Positions 1-5,324 of a DNA stretch of 33,404 nt are shown piece by piece. This DNA is from a virus. The stretch spans positions 1-33,404 of IMG/VR virus record IMGVR_UViG_3300034198_007536. One strand, written 5' to 3'. The translations under genes and the position numbers were made by a program. Positions within the stretch are counted from its first letter, which is position 1. Every line of letters begins with the position of its first letter. The notes beneath the pieces are model-generated. The model worked only from the letters and a program-made list of their open reading frames with translations, was not told where the DNA came from and made no database searches.

Positions 1-162
1 ATCGAAGTTCGCTACCAGACCCCCTACAACGCCTGTGAATGGCGCTCCCAGTGGTTCCCCACCCTGGAGGAGGCTGAGCGTATGGTAGACTTTTACCGCT
101 CTTGCGGGTCTCCCTCCCACATCGCCCCCAGCAGTCTCGCCCAGTTTGCCCACCTGGCATAG
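1..162 (+). CDS. partial small protein, C-terminal 53 residues, unknown function
   Basis: An open frame enters from the left edge and ends with TAG at 160-162, leaving 53 residues, so the start lies outside the window. The visible part is rich in aromatic residues (Trp pair in EWRSQWFP) and continues LEEAERMVDFYRSCGSP. The segment looks like a folded small domain with an amphipathic helix. I recognise no catalytic motif and assign no function. Codons are GC-rich, with C or G in most third positions, like the next small genes and unlike the AT-rich structural genes further right. A G5C hairpin at 171-188 follows the stop. It could instead be a host gene if the left part is bacterial DNA. Confidence 0.7.
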   Translation: MEVRYQTPYNACEWRSQWFPTLEEAERMVDFYRSCGSPSHIAPSSLAQFAHLA

Positions 163-170
163 TGGCACAA

Positions 171-188
171 GGGGGCATCACAGCCCCC
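171..188 (+). terminator. GGGGGC/GCCCCC hairpin after the first small gene
   Basis: GGGGGC (171-176), loop ATCACA, GCCCCC (183-188): a perfect 6-bp GC stem 9 nt after the stop of the partial gene. There is no T-run, so termination is uncertain; it may be an attenuator or RNA-stability element. A nearly identical hairpin (loop ACCACA) occurs at 944-963. Confidence 0.5.
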
Positions 189-193
189 GCCTC

Positions 194-206
194 TAGGCTC
201 TATACT
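194..206 (+). promoter_or_regulatory. putative -10 element(s) upstream of the 235 gene
   Basis: TAGGCT (194-199) fits the TAnnnT -10 pattern of sigma-70 promoters, and TATACT (201-206) directly follows it. Either lies about 30-40 bp before the ATG at 235. TAGG(A/C)T recurs at 470-475, 569-574 and 928-933, upstream of the other small GC-rich genes. No convincing -35 box was seen. Confidence 0.35.
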
Positions 207-234
207 GATCAAGTCAACCAAGGGAACCGCCCCG

Positions 235-408
235 ATGTTCATCACCAACGAAGCTGCCCGCCAAGACCTCGCCTGCCAGCTCGCCATGGCATCCTTCGCC
301 CAACGCCTCCAAGCAGAGGAGACACACCGCCAAGCGATCCGCCAAGGTCTGGTCCCCGCCCCCCGATGGGGCACCGCCGACCGCTGGCACATCAGCGACC
401 GCCACTGA
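235..408 (+). CDS. 57-aa hypothetical protein, GC-rich block
   Basis: ATG at 235 to TGA at 406-408 gives 57 residues. The protein begins MFITNEAARQDLACQLAMAS and ends GTADRWHISDRH. It has a helical, Ala/Gln/Arg-rich N-terminal half and a Trp-containing, His-rich tail. No known family is recognised. Support for a real gene comes from its placement: a TAGGCT/TATACT promoter-like stretch lies upstream and an excellent hairpin-plus-T7 terminator starts 7 nt after the stop. There is no clear Shine-Dalgarno sequence (AAGGGAA lies about 12 nt before the ATG). The codon bias is GC-rich, matching its neighbours. Function unknown. Confidence 0.65.
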   Translation: MFITNEAARQDLACQLAMASFAQRLQAEETHRQAIRQGLVPAPRWGTADRWHISDRH

Positions 409-415
409 GGCACCT

Positions 416-438
416 GGGGGCAACTGCCCCCTTTTTTT
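416..438 (+). terminator. intrinsic terminator after the 57-aa gene
   Basis: GGGGGC (416-421), loop AACT, GCCCCC (426-431), then seven T (432-438). This is a textbook factor-independent terminator. Confidence 0.85.
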
Positions 439-469
439 GTGCCTAGGGATTCCCTCCCCTCCCGCCCTC

Positions 470-475
470 TAGGCT
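470..475 (+). promoter_or_regulatory. TAGGCT, putative -10 in a 217-bp gene-free stretch
   Basis: TAGGCT at 470-475 sits in CTCTAGGCTACAG, resembling CTCTAGGCTCTATAC upstream of the 235 gene. No convincing gene lies immediately downstream: 476-568 has only a weak Pro-rich reading frame. It may be a remnant promoter or start an unrecognised small RNA. Confidence 0.25.
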
Positions 476-568
476 ACAGACCCCCAGCCCCTCCAGCCGT
501 CGCCGTGTGCCAGTCTGTGAGGTGTCCCGATTCTGTCCCCAGACCCTCGACAGGCGCCCCCGATGCTG

Positions 569-574
569 TAGGAT
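569..574 (+). promoter_or_regulatory. TAGGAT, putative -10 for the 626 gene
   Basis: TAGGAT at 569-574, within GCTGTAGGATACG, lies 52 bp before the ATG at 626. It is the same hexamer found at 928-933 ahead of the 991 gene. Confidence 0.35.
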
Positions 575-625
575 ACGTTCAAGCGAGGGGAACAGACCTC
601 CACCACCCCCCGCCCCTCTAGAACC

Positions 626-922
626 ATGGTCAAGCTGATTCCCTCCTCCCGCTTCGCTGCCTTCCTGGGTGACGCCGAGCGGGTGGCTCAGATCCTGCTC
701 AACCGCCCCCAGGTGATCGGTGCCCACCGTGCCACCCTCCTGCTCAACCTCGCCCAGACCAGCTCCCAGGGTCGCCGTGCCCTCCAGGCATGTGCCAAGG
801 CTGCCAACCGCCACAGCGTCACCCACGCCGATGGCGCCATCACCCAGACTGATCGGGTGTTCTCCAAGGCGAGCACCAAGCGTTTGGCGATGTGGGCACA
901 GGATCGCAACAGCGCCCTGTGA
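626..922 (+). CDS. 98-aa basic hypothetical protein
   Basis: ATG at 626 to TGA at 920-922 gives 98 residues. The protein is Ala/Arg/Leu-rich and predicted helical, with segments such as RFAAFLGDAERVAQILLNR and QGRRALQACAKAANR and a basic net charge. This could be a small helical nucleic-acid- or protein-binding protein, but I recognise no family and assign no function. The start is chosen because it is the first ATG after the TAGGAT element; there is no obvious ribosome-binding site. The codon bias is strongly GC-rich. The reverse strand also has long open frames here, as expected for GC-rich DNA, but they lack promoters and continuity with neighbouring genes. Confidence 0.7.
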   Translation: MVKLIPSSRFAAFLGDAERVAQILLNRPQVIGAHRATLLLNLAQTSSQGRRALQACAKAANRHSVTHADGAITQTDRVFSKASTKRLAMWAQDRNSAL

Positions 923-927
923 TGTGG

Positions 928-963
928 TAGGATAGCGAGCAACGGGGGGCACCACAGCCCCCC
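928..963 (+). promoter_or_regulatory. TAGGAT -10-like box and G6C leader hairpin before the 991 gene
   Basis: TAGGAT at 928-933 is followed by a perfect 7-bp hairpin: GGGGGGC (944-950), loop ACCACA, GCCCCCC (957-963). The hairpin sits between the putative promoter and the ATG at 991. It could act as a 5' leader structure, or it could terminate the 626 gene, though no T-run follows. Confidence 0.4.
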
Positions 964-990
964 ACCCCAACCCATTCTCTTCTCAAACCC

Positions 991-1269
991 ATGACCAGCT
1001 TCGTTATCAACGCCGCTCCCATCTACCGCTCCTTCAGTGTTGACGAATCCAGCTCAATCGCCAACGTTGAGATTGACTCGAATTTCGTAGAAATCATCTT
1101 CCAGAGCAATACTGAAAAAGCCTATCTTTTCAAGGGCTCAGATAGACTAATTCCCTACCTGACTGAGGTGATTAAATCACCCGATCTCCTGGGTCAATCG
1201 CTGGGGGGTTTGTATCACAAATGGAGGAAATCTGGAGATCTTGAGGAGATCGTATTTTCTGAAGATTGA
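991..1269 (+). CDS. 92-aa protein, possibly KTSC-like
   Basis: ATG at 991 to TGA at 1267-1269 gives 92 residues. The layout resembles the short KTSC domain: a Ser-rich start (DESSSIANVEID), a central strand pair with an aromatic pair (AYLF, where the family usually has Y-x-Y), then a helix and a C-terminal LGGLYHKWRK segment. The Y-x-Y motif is not exact and the C-terminal region diverges, so this is tentative. GC content is intermediate between the preceding GC-rich genes and the AT-rich genes to the right. A strong terminator follows. The gene could be a regulatory or accessory phage protein; the sequence does not decide. Confidence 0.7.
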   Translation: MTSFVINAAPIYRSFSVDESSSIANVEIDSNFVEIIFQSNTEKAYLFKGSDRLIPYLTEVIKSPDLLGQSLGGLYHKWRKSGDLEEIVFSED

Positions 1270-1290
1270 AAAAATAAGAATACTTTCGAG

Positions 1291-1313
1291 GGGGCACATT
1301 CTGCCCCTTTTTT
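1291..1313 (+). terminator. intrinsic terminator after the KTSC-like gene
   Basis: GGGGCA (1291-1296), loop CATTC, TGCCCC (1302-1307), then six T (1308-1313). It closes the GC-rich gene block and shares the GGGGGCA core of the hairpins at 171, 416 and 944. Confidence 0.85.
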
Positions 1314-1560
1314 ATTTTGTCTTTTTTAGAGTTTGTTATACAACACCCCAAATGTGTGATTGTATTAATATACAGAAAACATAGGATTACAGGGTAATTA
1401 GAATTAACAGTTAATTGTAATTACAGATGTATTAGAATACACATACACATACGATTACACATGTATTACAATAATCATGTAATCTATGTTATTTGTTATT
1501 CTTTATATTCTCTAATAATTGTATAAACTGTAAATAATAGAATTTTAATAATATTAGACA
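1314..1560. other. AT-rich non-coding spacer
   Basis: There is no plausible gene here on either strand. The stretch is rich in ATTACA/TGTAAT-type words, for example ATTACAGATGTATTAG and ATTACACATGTATTAC, giving weak inverted symmetry. A degenerate copy of the downstream repeat begins at 1521 (GTATAAACTG). Confidence 0.6.
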
Positions 1561-1729
1561 GTATAAACAATTAACAGCTAATCACAATTACACAGTATAA
1601 AGAATAGACAGGTAATTACGATTAGATGTTGATTATAATAACAGTGTAATCGTAATTGCGGGTATAAAGAATAAACATCTAATTACGATTGCAAAGTATA
1701 AAGAATAAACAGTTAATCGTATGTTAACG
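1561..1729 (+). repeat. about five degenerate 34-bp tandem repeats
   Basis: Units start at 1561, 1595, 1629 (the most degenerate, 33 bp), 1662 and 1696. Four of them start GTATAAA; units 2, 4 and 5 start GTATAAAGAATA. The middle of the unit carries AATTACGATT: direct at 1614 and 1681, and as its exact reverse complement (TAATCGTAATT) at 1647-1657. TATAAAGA is one base away from the T4 late-promoter octamer. Iteron-like protein-binding sites or a degenerate promoter array are both possible. Confidence 0.75.
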
Positions 1730-1749
1730 TTAATAATAATTAACGTTAA
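1724..1749. promoter_or_regulatory. perfect 11-bp inverted repeat
   Basis: TTAACGTTAAT (1724-1734), spacer AATA, ATTAACGTTAA (1739-1749). Each arm also contains the palindrome TTAACGTTAA. It sits directly at the end of the 34-bp repeat array and upstream of the tail-tip operon. A dimeric-protein operator or an origin-like element is plausible. It is AT-rich and not followed by a T-run, so it is a poor terminator. Confidence 0.6.
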
Positions 1750-1892
1750 GCGTGTGCCAAAAAAGTACCTTCTTTCTAAGCTATAAACGTTTCCCAAAGC
1801 CCTCTAAATATTACAGGGAATTCCAAAAGTGGAATCCCCAAGAAATAAAAAAATTTCCCAGAAAATTTTTAGTAAAAAACCTTTTTTATACA

Positions 1893-2153
1893 ATGGACCA
1901 CAAAATTTCTTATAAGACCAAGGATGGAGTTATCAAGGAGCAAGTTTTTGATAATTTCAATGAATTTGCAGATACGATTGATATGCTTGCAGGAGAGCAT
2001 TATCTAGGGTCTGCTCCATCTAATATTAATGTAGAGACCATTTATGATGGCATTGTAAGGCAGGAGAAAGTTAGTTATGGATATGAATCAAATACAGGAG
2101 ACATTAATCTTCTTACAGAACAAGATAGAGGATTTAGAGAGGACAGTCAATAA
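1893..2153 (+). CDS. 86-aa hypothetical protein upstream of the tail-tip genes
   Basis: The frame is open from a GTG at 1752, but I prefer the ATG at 1893, because the extension encodes an unlikely Lys/Phe/Pro-rich leader and overlaps a structured AT-rich stretch. The protein starts MDHKISYKTKDGVIKEQVFD and contains the segment IDMLAGEHYLGSAPSNI. It appears to be a small alpha/beta protein; I recognise no family. There is no good ribosome-binding site before the ATG (CTTTTTTATACA precedes it). Its last 77 nt overlap the next gene in another frame, suggesting translational coupling in the tail-tip operon. Function unknown. Confidence 0.6.
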   Translation: MDHKISYKTKDGVIKEQVFDNFNEFADTIDMLAGEHYLGSAPSNINVETIYDGIVRQEKVSYGYESNTGDINLLTEQDRGFREDSQ

Positions 2154-2274
2154 TCTTTCAGAACCATTCGAATTAATGTACAGACCACCCGAGAGGGGAG
2201 ATCATGTAAATATTGTCGAATATCTGAACGAGATTGACAGTAGGATAAAAAAACTAGAAAATCAAGAGTTATGA
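2077..2274 (+). CDS. 65-aa coiled-coil protein
   Basis: ATG at 2077 to TGA at 2272-2274 gives 65 residues. AGGAG near 2062 supports the start; a second ATG six bases on is also possible. Heptad-like helices appear at both ends (QIQETLIFLQNKIEDLERTV and VEYLNEIDSRIKKLENQEL) around a central Pro-rich turn (MYRPPERGDH), suggesting a helical hairpin or oligomer. Small coiled-coil proteins beside tail-tip genes are common in T4-like cyanophages. The stop overlaps the start of the PAAR gene as ATGA, which indicates co-translation. A role in tail-tip assembly is inferred from position only. Confidence 0.7.
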   Translation: MDMNQIQETLIFLQNKIEDLERTVNNLSEPFELMYRPPERGDHVNIVEYLNEIDSRIKKLENQEL

Positions 2275-2594
2275 AAGGAGTAGCAATTTACATAGGTTCT
2301 GATAGTGGTGGTACAGGGGATTGTATTACTCCCCCCACCCCAGTTGGTGTTGGTCCTGAGAGATCTGTAAAGGTAAATGGAAAATCTGTGATGATTGCTG
2401 ATGATATTTTGGAACCAGCTCCTGGTAACACTCCTACAACACCACCATCGCCCTGCACAAGCCCCAGGAAGGTGGTTGCAAGTAACTCGAAGGTATTCGT
2501 CAATGGCAAGGCTCTTGCAGTCCAGGGAGACGTTCTCAGGGCGGAGACGAACATTCGAATTGCCACTGGATCTTCTACGGTTTTTGTGGTATAA
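2271..2594 (+). CDS. PAAR-like tail-spike tip protein
   Basis: 107 residues, starting at the ATG that overlaps the preceding stop. The sequence has the PAAR-type pattern of Gly/Val-rich beta hairpins: an N-terminal GVAIYIGSDSGG, then two related halves with a V-N-G-K motif (VKVNGKSVMIADD and VFVNGKALAVQGD) separated by a Pro-rich loop. PAAR proteins cap the membrane-piercing spike (gp5/gp5.4 in T4) and form a sharp metal-stabilised cone. This copy contains no histidine at all, only Cys18 and Cys62, so the usual three-His-plus-Cys metal site is not present in classic form. Its place just before the gp25-gp6 wedge genes fits a central-spike protein. Confidence 0.88.
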   Translation: MKGVAIYIGSDSGGTGDCITPPTPVGVGPERSVKVNGKSVMIADDILEPAPGNTPTTPPSPCTSPRKVVASNSKVFVNGKALAVQGDVLRAETNIRIATGSSTVFVV

Positions 2595-2621
2595 TACTGA
2601 GGTACATTGAGGTAATTAGAC

Positions 2622-2762
2622 ATGGCAAAGCGTCCTTCGCTAACTAGTAAAGTAGTAATTGAATCCAAACCCAAGAAAAGTCGTCAAGGGTGTGGAAAGC
2701 ACACAAAGTACTCTGCTTCAAGTCGTAATGGAGCACGTAAGAGGTATCGTGGGCAAGGTTAG
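2622..2762 (+). CDS. 46-aa highly basic protein
   Basis: ATG at 2622, preceded by TTGAGG, to TAG at 2760-2762 gives 46 residues. The product starts MAKRPSLTSKVVIESKPKKS and ends GARKRYRGQG, with about a third Lys/Arg. I recall very similar short Lys/Arg-rich proteins ending KRYRGQG in marine T4-like cyanophages at this locus, but their function is unknown to me. Charge suggests binding to nucleic acid or to an acidic virion surface; this is inference. The GC content and codon use are higher than in the wedge genes that follow. The strong terminator 13 nt downstream makes it the last gene of the tail-tip operon. Confidence 0.85.
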   Translation: MAKRPSLTSKVVIESKPKKSRQGCGKHTKYSASSRNGARKRYRGQG

Positions 2763-2775
2763 TAAATAATGTTAT

Positions 2776-2811
2776 GGCGGTATTCGAGTTTTTTCGAGTA
2801 TCGCCTTTTTT
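2776..2811 (+). terminator. strong intrinsic terminator between the tail-tip and wedge operons
   Basis: A 12-bp stem (2776-2787 with 2794-2805, closed by TCGA/TCGA and GGCG/CGCC and containing two G-T wobbles), a loop of six bases, then six T (2806-2811). Confidence 0.92.
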
Positions 2812-2843
2812 GTTAAATAGTGGTATCACATCTCTGAAGCAAT

Positions 2844-2859
2844 GGGGATAGAAACCCCC
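2844..2859 (+). other. short GGGG/CCCC hairpin in the leader of the 2900 gene
   Basis: GGGG (2844-2847), loop ATAGAAA, CCCC (2855-2858). A short stem about 40 nt before the 2900 start. It has no T-run and the role is unknown. Confidence 0.3.
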
Positions 2860-2899
2860 TCAAAAAGTTCTGTTTCCATTTTACAGGAGTTAAACAGAT

Positions 2900-3100
2900 A
2901 TGGCTATCAGTCCAGTAGATAAAAGTGATGAATTTAGAAGTTCTGGAATGACATTAATTACTGAGATATCATCCGAAGTTTTATTGCGTAAAAACAGAAA
3001 AAACAAACAGTATTCAATTCCAGAAAATCGTTTGGAAAGACAATGTGGTGGTAAAAATGGATTTGATGATTTTGTAGAAAGATTTGAAGAAGGAACATAA
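2900..3100 (+). CDS. 66-aa hypothetical protein
   Basis: ATG at 2900 has an excellent ribosome-binding site (ACAGGAG, then TTAAACAGAT). The 66-residue product ends at the TAA at 3098-3100. It is charged, with a Lys/Arg-rich middle (LLRKNRKNKQYSIPENRLER) and an acidic C-terminus (FDDFVERFEEGT). No family is recognised. It lies between a terminator and the gp25 late-promoter element, and the stop itself overlaps that element. Small charged proteins in this position may be assembly factors, but nothing in the sequence proves it. Confidence 0.75.
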   Translation: MAISPVDKSDEFRSSGMTLITEISSEVLLRKNRKNKQYSIPENRLERQCGGKNGFDDFVERFEEGT

Positions 3101-3103
3101 ATA
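3096..3103 (+). promoter_or_regulatory. late-promoter-like octamer before gp25
   Basis: CATAAATA (3096-3103) matches the T4-type late -10 TATAAATA at seven of eight positions. It lies 24 bp upstream of the gp25 start. A second AT-rich AAATAAAT follows. Confidence 0.5.
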
Positions 3104-3126
3104 ATTTTAAATAAATTAGGTTAAAT

Positions 3127-3519
3127 GTGTCGAATTTCAAATCTTTTAAAGATCTCAGTATAACATTTAAGCCTCATCCTGTTACAGGCGATTTAATTGT
3201 TGTTAAGAATGAGGCTGATGTTAAACAATCAATAGTCAATTTACTTCTTACAAATAAAGGAGAGAGATTCTTTAATTCTGATATTGGAAGTTCAATTACT
3301 GAACTTTTATTTGAAGCTTTGGATTACGGTACTGCATCATTAGTTCAATCTTATATTACCGATACATTAAATAGATACGAACCAAGAATTCGTATTTTAT
3401 CTTTAACAACATTACCAAATTTTGATGACAATGGTTTTGATGTAGATTTAGAATTTGAAATTGATGGTAGGGAAGATTTACCAGTAAATGTTAGTTTCTT
3501 TTTAGAGAGAACCCGCTAA
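3127..3519 (+). CDS. gp25: baseplate wedge protein gp25
   Basis: 130 residues. This is the GPW/gp25 family, a conserved inner-baseplate wedge protein that contacts sheath and gp6 and resembles the lysozyme-like protein of contractile systems. The family hallmark is at residues 45-63: GERFFNSDIGSSITELLFE, followed by a helix and strands (RYEPRIRILSL; FDVDLEFEIDG). Length is typical. The start is GTG at 3127, inferred because it gives the expected MSNFKSFKDLSITFKPHPVTG terminus; an ATG two bases earlier (3125) is in another frame and would not give this protein. Its stop abuts the gp6 ATG with no gap, so the two are probably translated together. Confidence 0.95.
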   Translation: MSNFKSFKDLSITFKPHPVTGDLIVVKNEADVKQSIVNLLLTNKGERFFNSDIGSSITELLFEALDYGTASLVQSYITDTLNRYEPRIRILSLTTLPNFDDNGFDVDLEFEIDGREDLPVNVSFFLERTR

Positions 3520-5319
3520 ATGGCTTATACACAGCTCACAAATCTGGATTTTACACAGATTAAAACGGCACTCAAAGATTATTTAAGATCACAATCTGAT
3601 TTTACTGGTTATGATTTTGAGGGATCTACGTGGAGTCATTTATTAGACGTTCTTGCATATAATACTTATTATACAGCATTTAACACCAATATGGTGGTAA
3701 ATGAATTATTTTTAGATTCAGCAACTTTAAGAGATAACGTTGTCACGATTGCCAAGCAGTTAGGTTATATTCCCAAATCAACTACAGCACCAAAAGCAAG
3801 TGTAGATTTTAATGCAAATTTTTCTTCATCATCACCAAGTACAATTACCTTAAAAAAAGGTTCTGGATTTGTAACCACATATGATGGGAAGATGTATAAT
3901 TATGTGGTAATTACAGATTATAAACAAGTTGTGAATGGGGGAGTTGCTCAATTTAGAAATGTTCCAATTTATGAAGGTACTTTAATAACAAATTCTTATG
4001 TAGTTGATACCTCATTAAATTTTCAAAGATTTATTATAGATAACCCATCAGTTGATACAAATACGATTGTAGTAAAAGTATTTCCATCACAAGGATCAAC
4101 TAGTTATGTTTTATATGATGCTGCTAAAAATATTTTAACCGCAACACCAGATTCAAATATCTATTATATCAATGAAATTGAAGATGAAAGATATGAAATT
4201 GTATTTGGTGATGGTATTTTAGGAAGAAAATTAGTTCATAATGAATATATTGAAGTATCTTATTTAATTACAAGTGGTCCTGAAACAAATGGTTCAAGAG
4301 TTTTTACGTTTAGTGGTATTTTAGAAGACGACCAAGGAAATTCTAATTACTCTGTTTCAATTACTAATCTACAGACAATTAGTGCTTCTGATGGTGGTGA
4401 AGACATAGAGACAGTTTCAAGTATTAAATATAATGCTCCTCTTAATTATGGTGCTCAAAATCGAGCAGTAACTTCATCTGATTACAGTGTGATTATTCGA
4501 AATATATATCCAGCTATAGCTGATATTATTGTTTATGGCGGGGAAGAGGCATCACCACCTGAATATGGAAAAGTAAAGATAGTTATAAAACCAAAAAATA
4601 GCAATAGACTATCAAATTTTACAAAACAGGATATAGTTAAAAAATTAAAACCATATATGGTCGGTTCTGTAACATGTGACATTATAGATCCTTCAATTGT
4701 TTATATTGAAGCTGTAAGTTCAATATTTTATGATACAAAAGTAACCACATTAACTCCGATTGAAATAAAATCTAGAGTACTACAATCTATACAAGATTAT
4801 ATAAGTTTATCGGAAACGGAAAAATTTAACGGAAAATTCAGATATAGTAAATTTGTTTCTGTTGTTGATGGTGCAGATCATTCTATAAAATCAAATCGAA
4901 CTAAAATAACATTAAGAAAAGATTTTTATCCATTATTAAATACATCAACTTATTACGAATTGTGTTTTCAAAATGAATTTGATGTAAATTGTGATATACC
5001 TAGCGTAACATCAACTGGGTTTGTTGTTAGTGAGCACCCAAGTTATACGTCATATTTGGAAGATCGTAATGGTAAAATGGTACTATATAGAATAGATTCG
5101 GGACTTAACGAAAAAATAGTATTAAATAATTTTGTGGGTACAGTAGATTATATGAAAGGCGAAATAAAATTAAATAATCTCACAATTATTAAAGGATCTT
5201 TTGAAGATAATAAAATACAAGTAAGAGTAAGACCTAAATTTAATGATATTATTGCATCAAGAAATGTTTATTTAGATGTTGATATTCAAAATAGCAATTT
5301 TACTGCATATCCAGAGTAA
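3520..5319 (+). CDS. gp6: baseplate wedge protein gp6
   Basis: 599 residues, a little shorter than T4 gp6 (660). gp6 dimerises to form the inner ring that ties the wedges together around the tail tube and drives baseplate opening. Recognisable features: the N-terminal segment SDFTGYDFEGSTWSHLLDVL, then AYNTYYTAFNTNMVVNELFL and ATLRDNVVTIAKQLGYIP (residues 25-90), typical of the gp6/gpJ family, followed by beta-rich domains and GDGILGRKLVHNEYIEVSYL. The ATG follows the gp25 stop immediately, so there is no independent leader. The protein is Asn/Ser/Ile-rich in keeping with the low GC. Position between gp25 and the large wedge gene agrees with T4-like order. Confidence 0.93.
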   Translation: MAYTQLTNLDFTQIKTALKDYLRSQSDFTGYDFEGSTWSHLLDVLAYNTYYTAFNTNMVVNELFLDSATLRDNVVTIAKQLGYIPKSTTAPKASVDFNANFSSSSPSTITLKKGSGFVTTYDGKMYNYVVITDYKQVVNGGVAQFRNVPIYEGTLITNSYVVDTSLNFQRFIIDNPSVDTNTIVVKVFPSQGSTSYVLYDAAKNILTATPDSNIYYINEIEDERYEIVFGDGILGRKLVHNEYIEVSYLITSGPETNGSRVFTFSGILEDDQGNSNYSVSITNLQTISASDGGEDIETVSSIKYNAPLNYGAQNRAVTSSDYSVIIRNIYPAIADIIVYGGEEASPPEYGKVKIVIKPKNSNRLSNFTKQDIVKKLKPYMVGSVTCDIIDPSIVYIEAVSSIFYDTKVTTLTPIEIKSRVLQSIQDYISLSETEKFNGKFRYSKFVSVVDGADHSIKSNRTKITLRKDFYPLLNTSTYYELCFQNEFDVNCDIPSVTSTGFVVSEHPSYTSYLEDRNGKMVLYRIDSGLNEKIVLNNFVGTVDYMKGEIKLNNLTIIKGSFEDNKIQVRVRPKFNDIIASRNVYLDVDIQNSNFTAYPE

Positions 5320-5324
5320 ATTAA

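Noticed and set aside
439-621. Proline-rich 60-aa + strand reading frame
   Set aside because: The composition (Pro/Arg/Ala/Ser) is what GC-rich non-coding DNA gives; no ribosome-binding site, and it spans the putative promoter at 569-574 of the next gene.
443-970. Minus-strand 175-aa reading frame in the GC-rich block
   Set aside because: It covers the 98-aa + gene and several hairpins and promoter-like boxes. It is Gly-rich and low in complexity, as expected of an antisense frame in GC-rich DNA, and has no family features.
1-1313. Prophage integration site (attL) at the left border
   Set aside because: No integrase, tRNA end or duplicated core sequence is visible in this window, so integration cannot be supported.
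1314-1560. tRNA or small-RNA gene in the AT-rich spacer
   Set aside because: I found no cloverleaf-compatible stems or T-loop consensus; nothing beyond AT-rich words.
1561-1749. CRISPR array
   Set aside because: The 34-bp units are contiguous and degenerate with no spacers between repeats, and no cas genes are present.
1752-1892. N-terminal extension of the 86-aa protein from a GTG start
   Set aside because: Lys/Phe/Pro-rich translation of an AT-rich structured leader with no ribosome-binding site. The ATG at 1893 is preferred, although proteomics could overturn this.
2844-2859. GGGGATAGAAACCCC as a CRISPR repeat unit
   Set aside because: Only one copy exists and no spacers follow; it is just a short hairpin.
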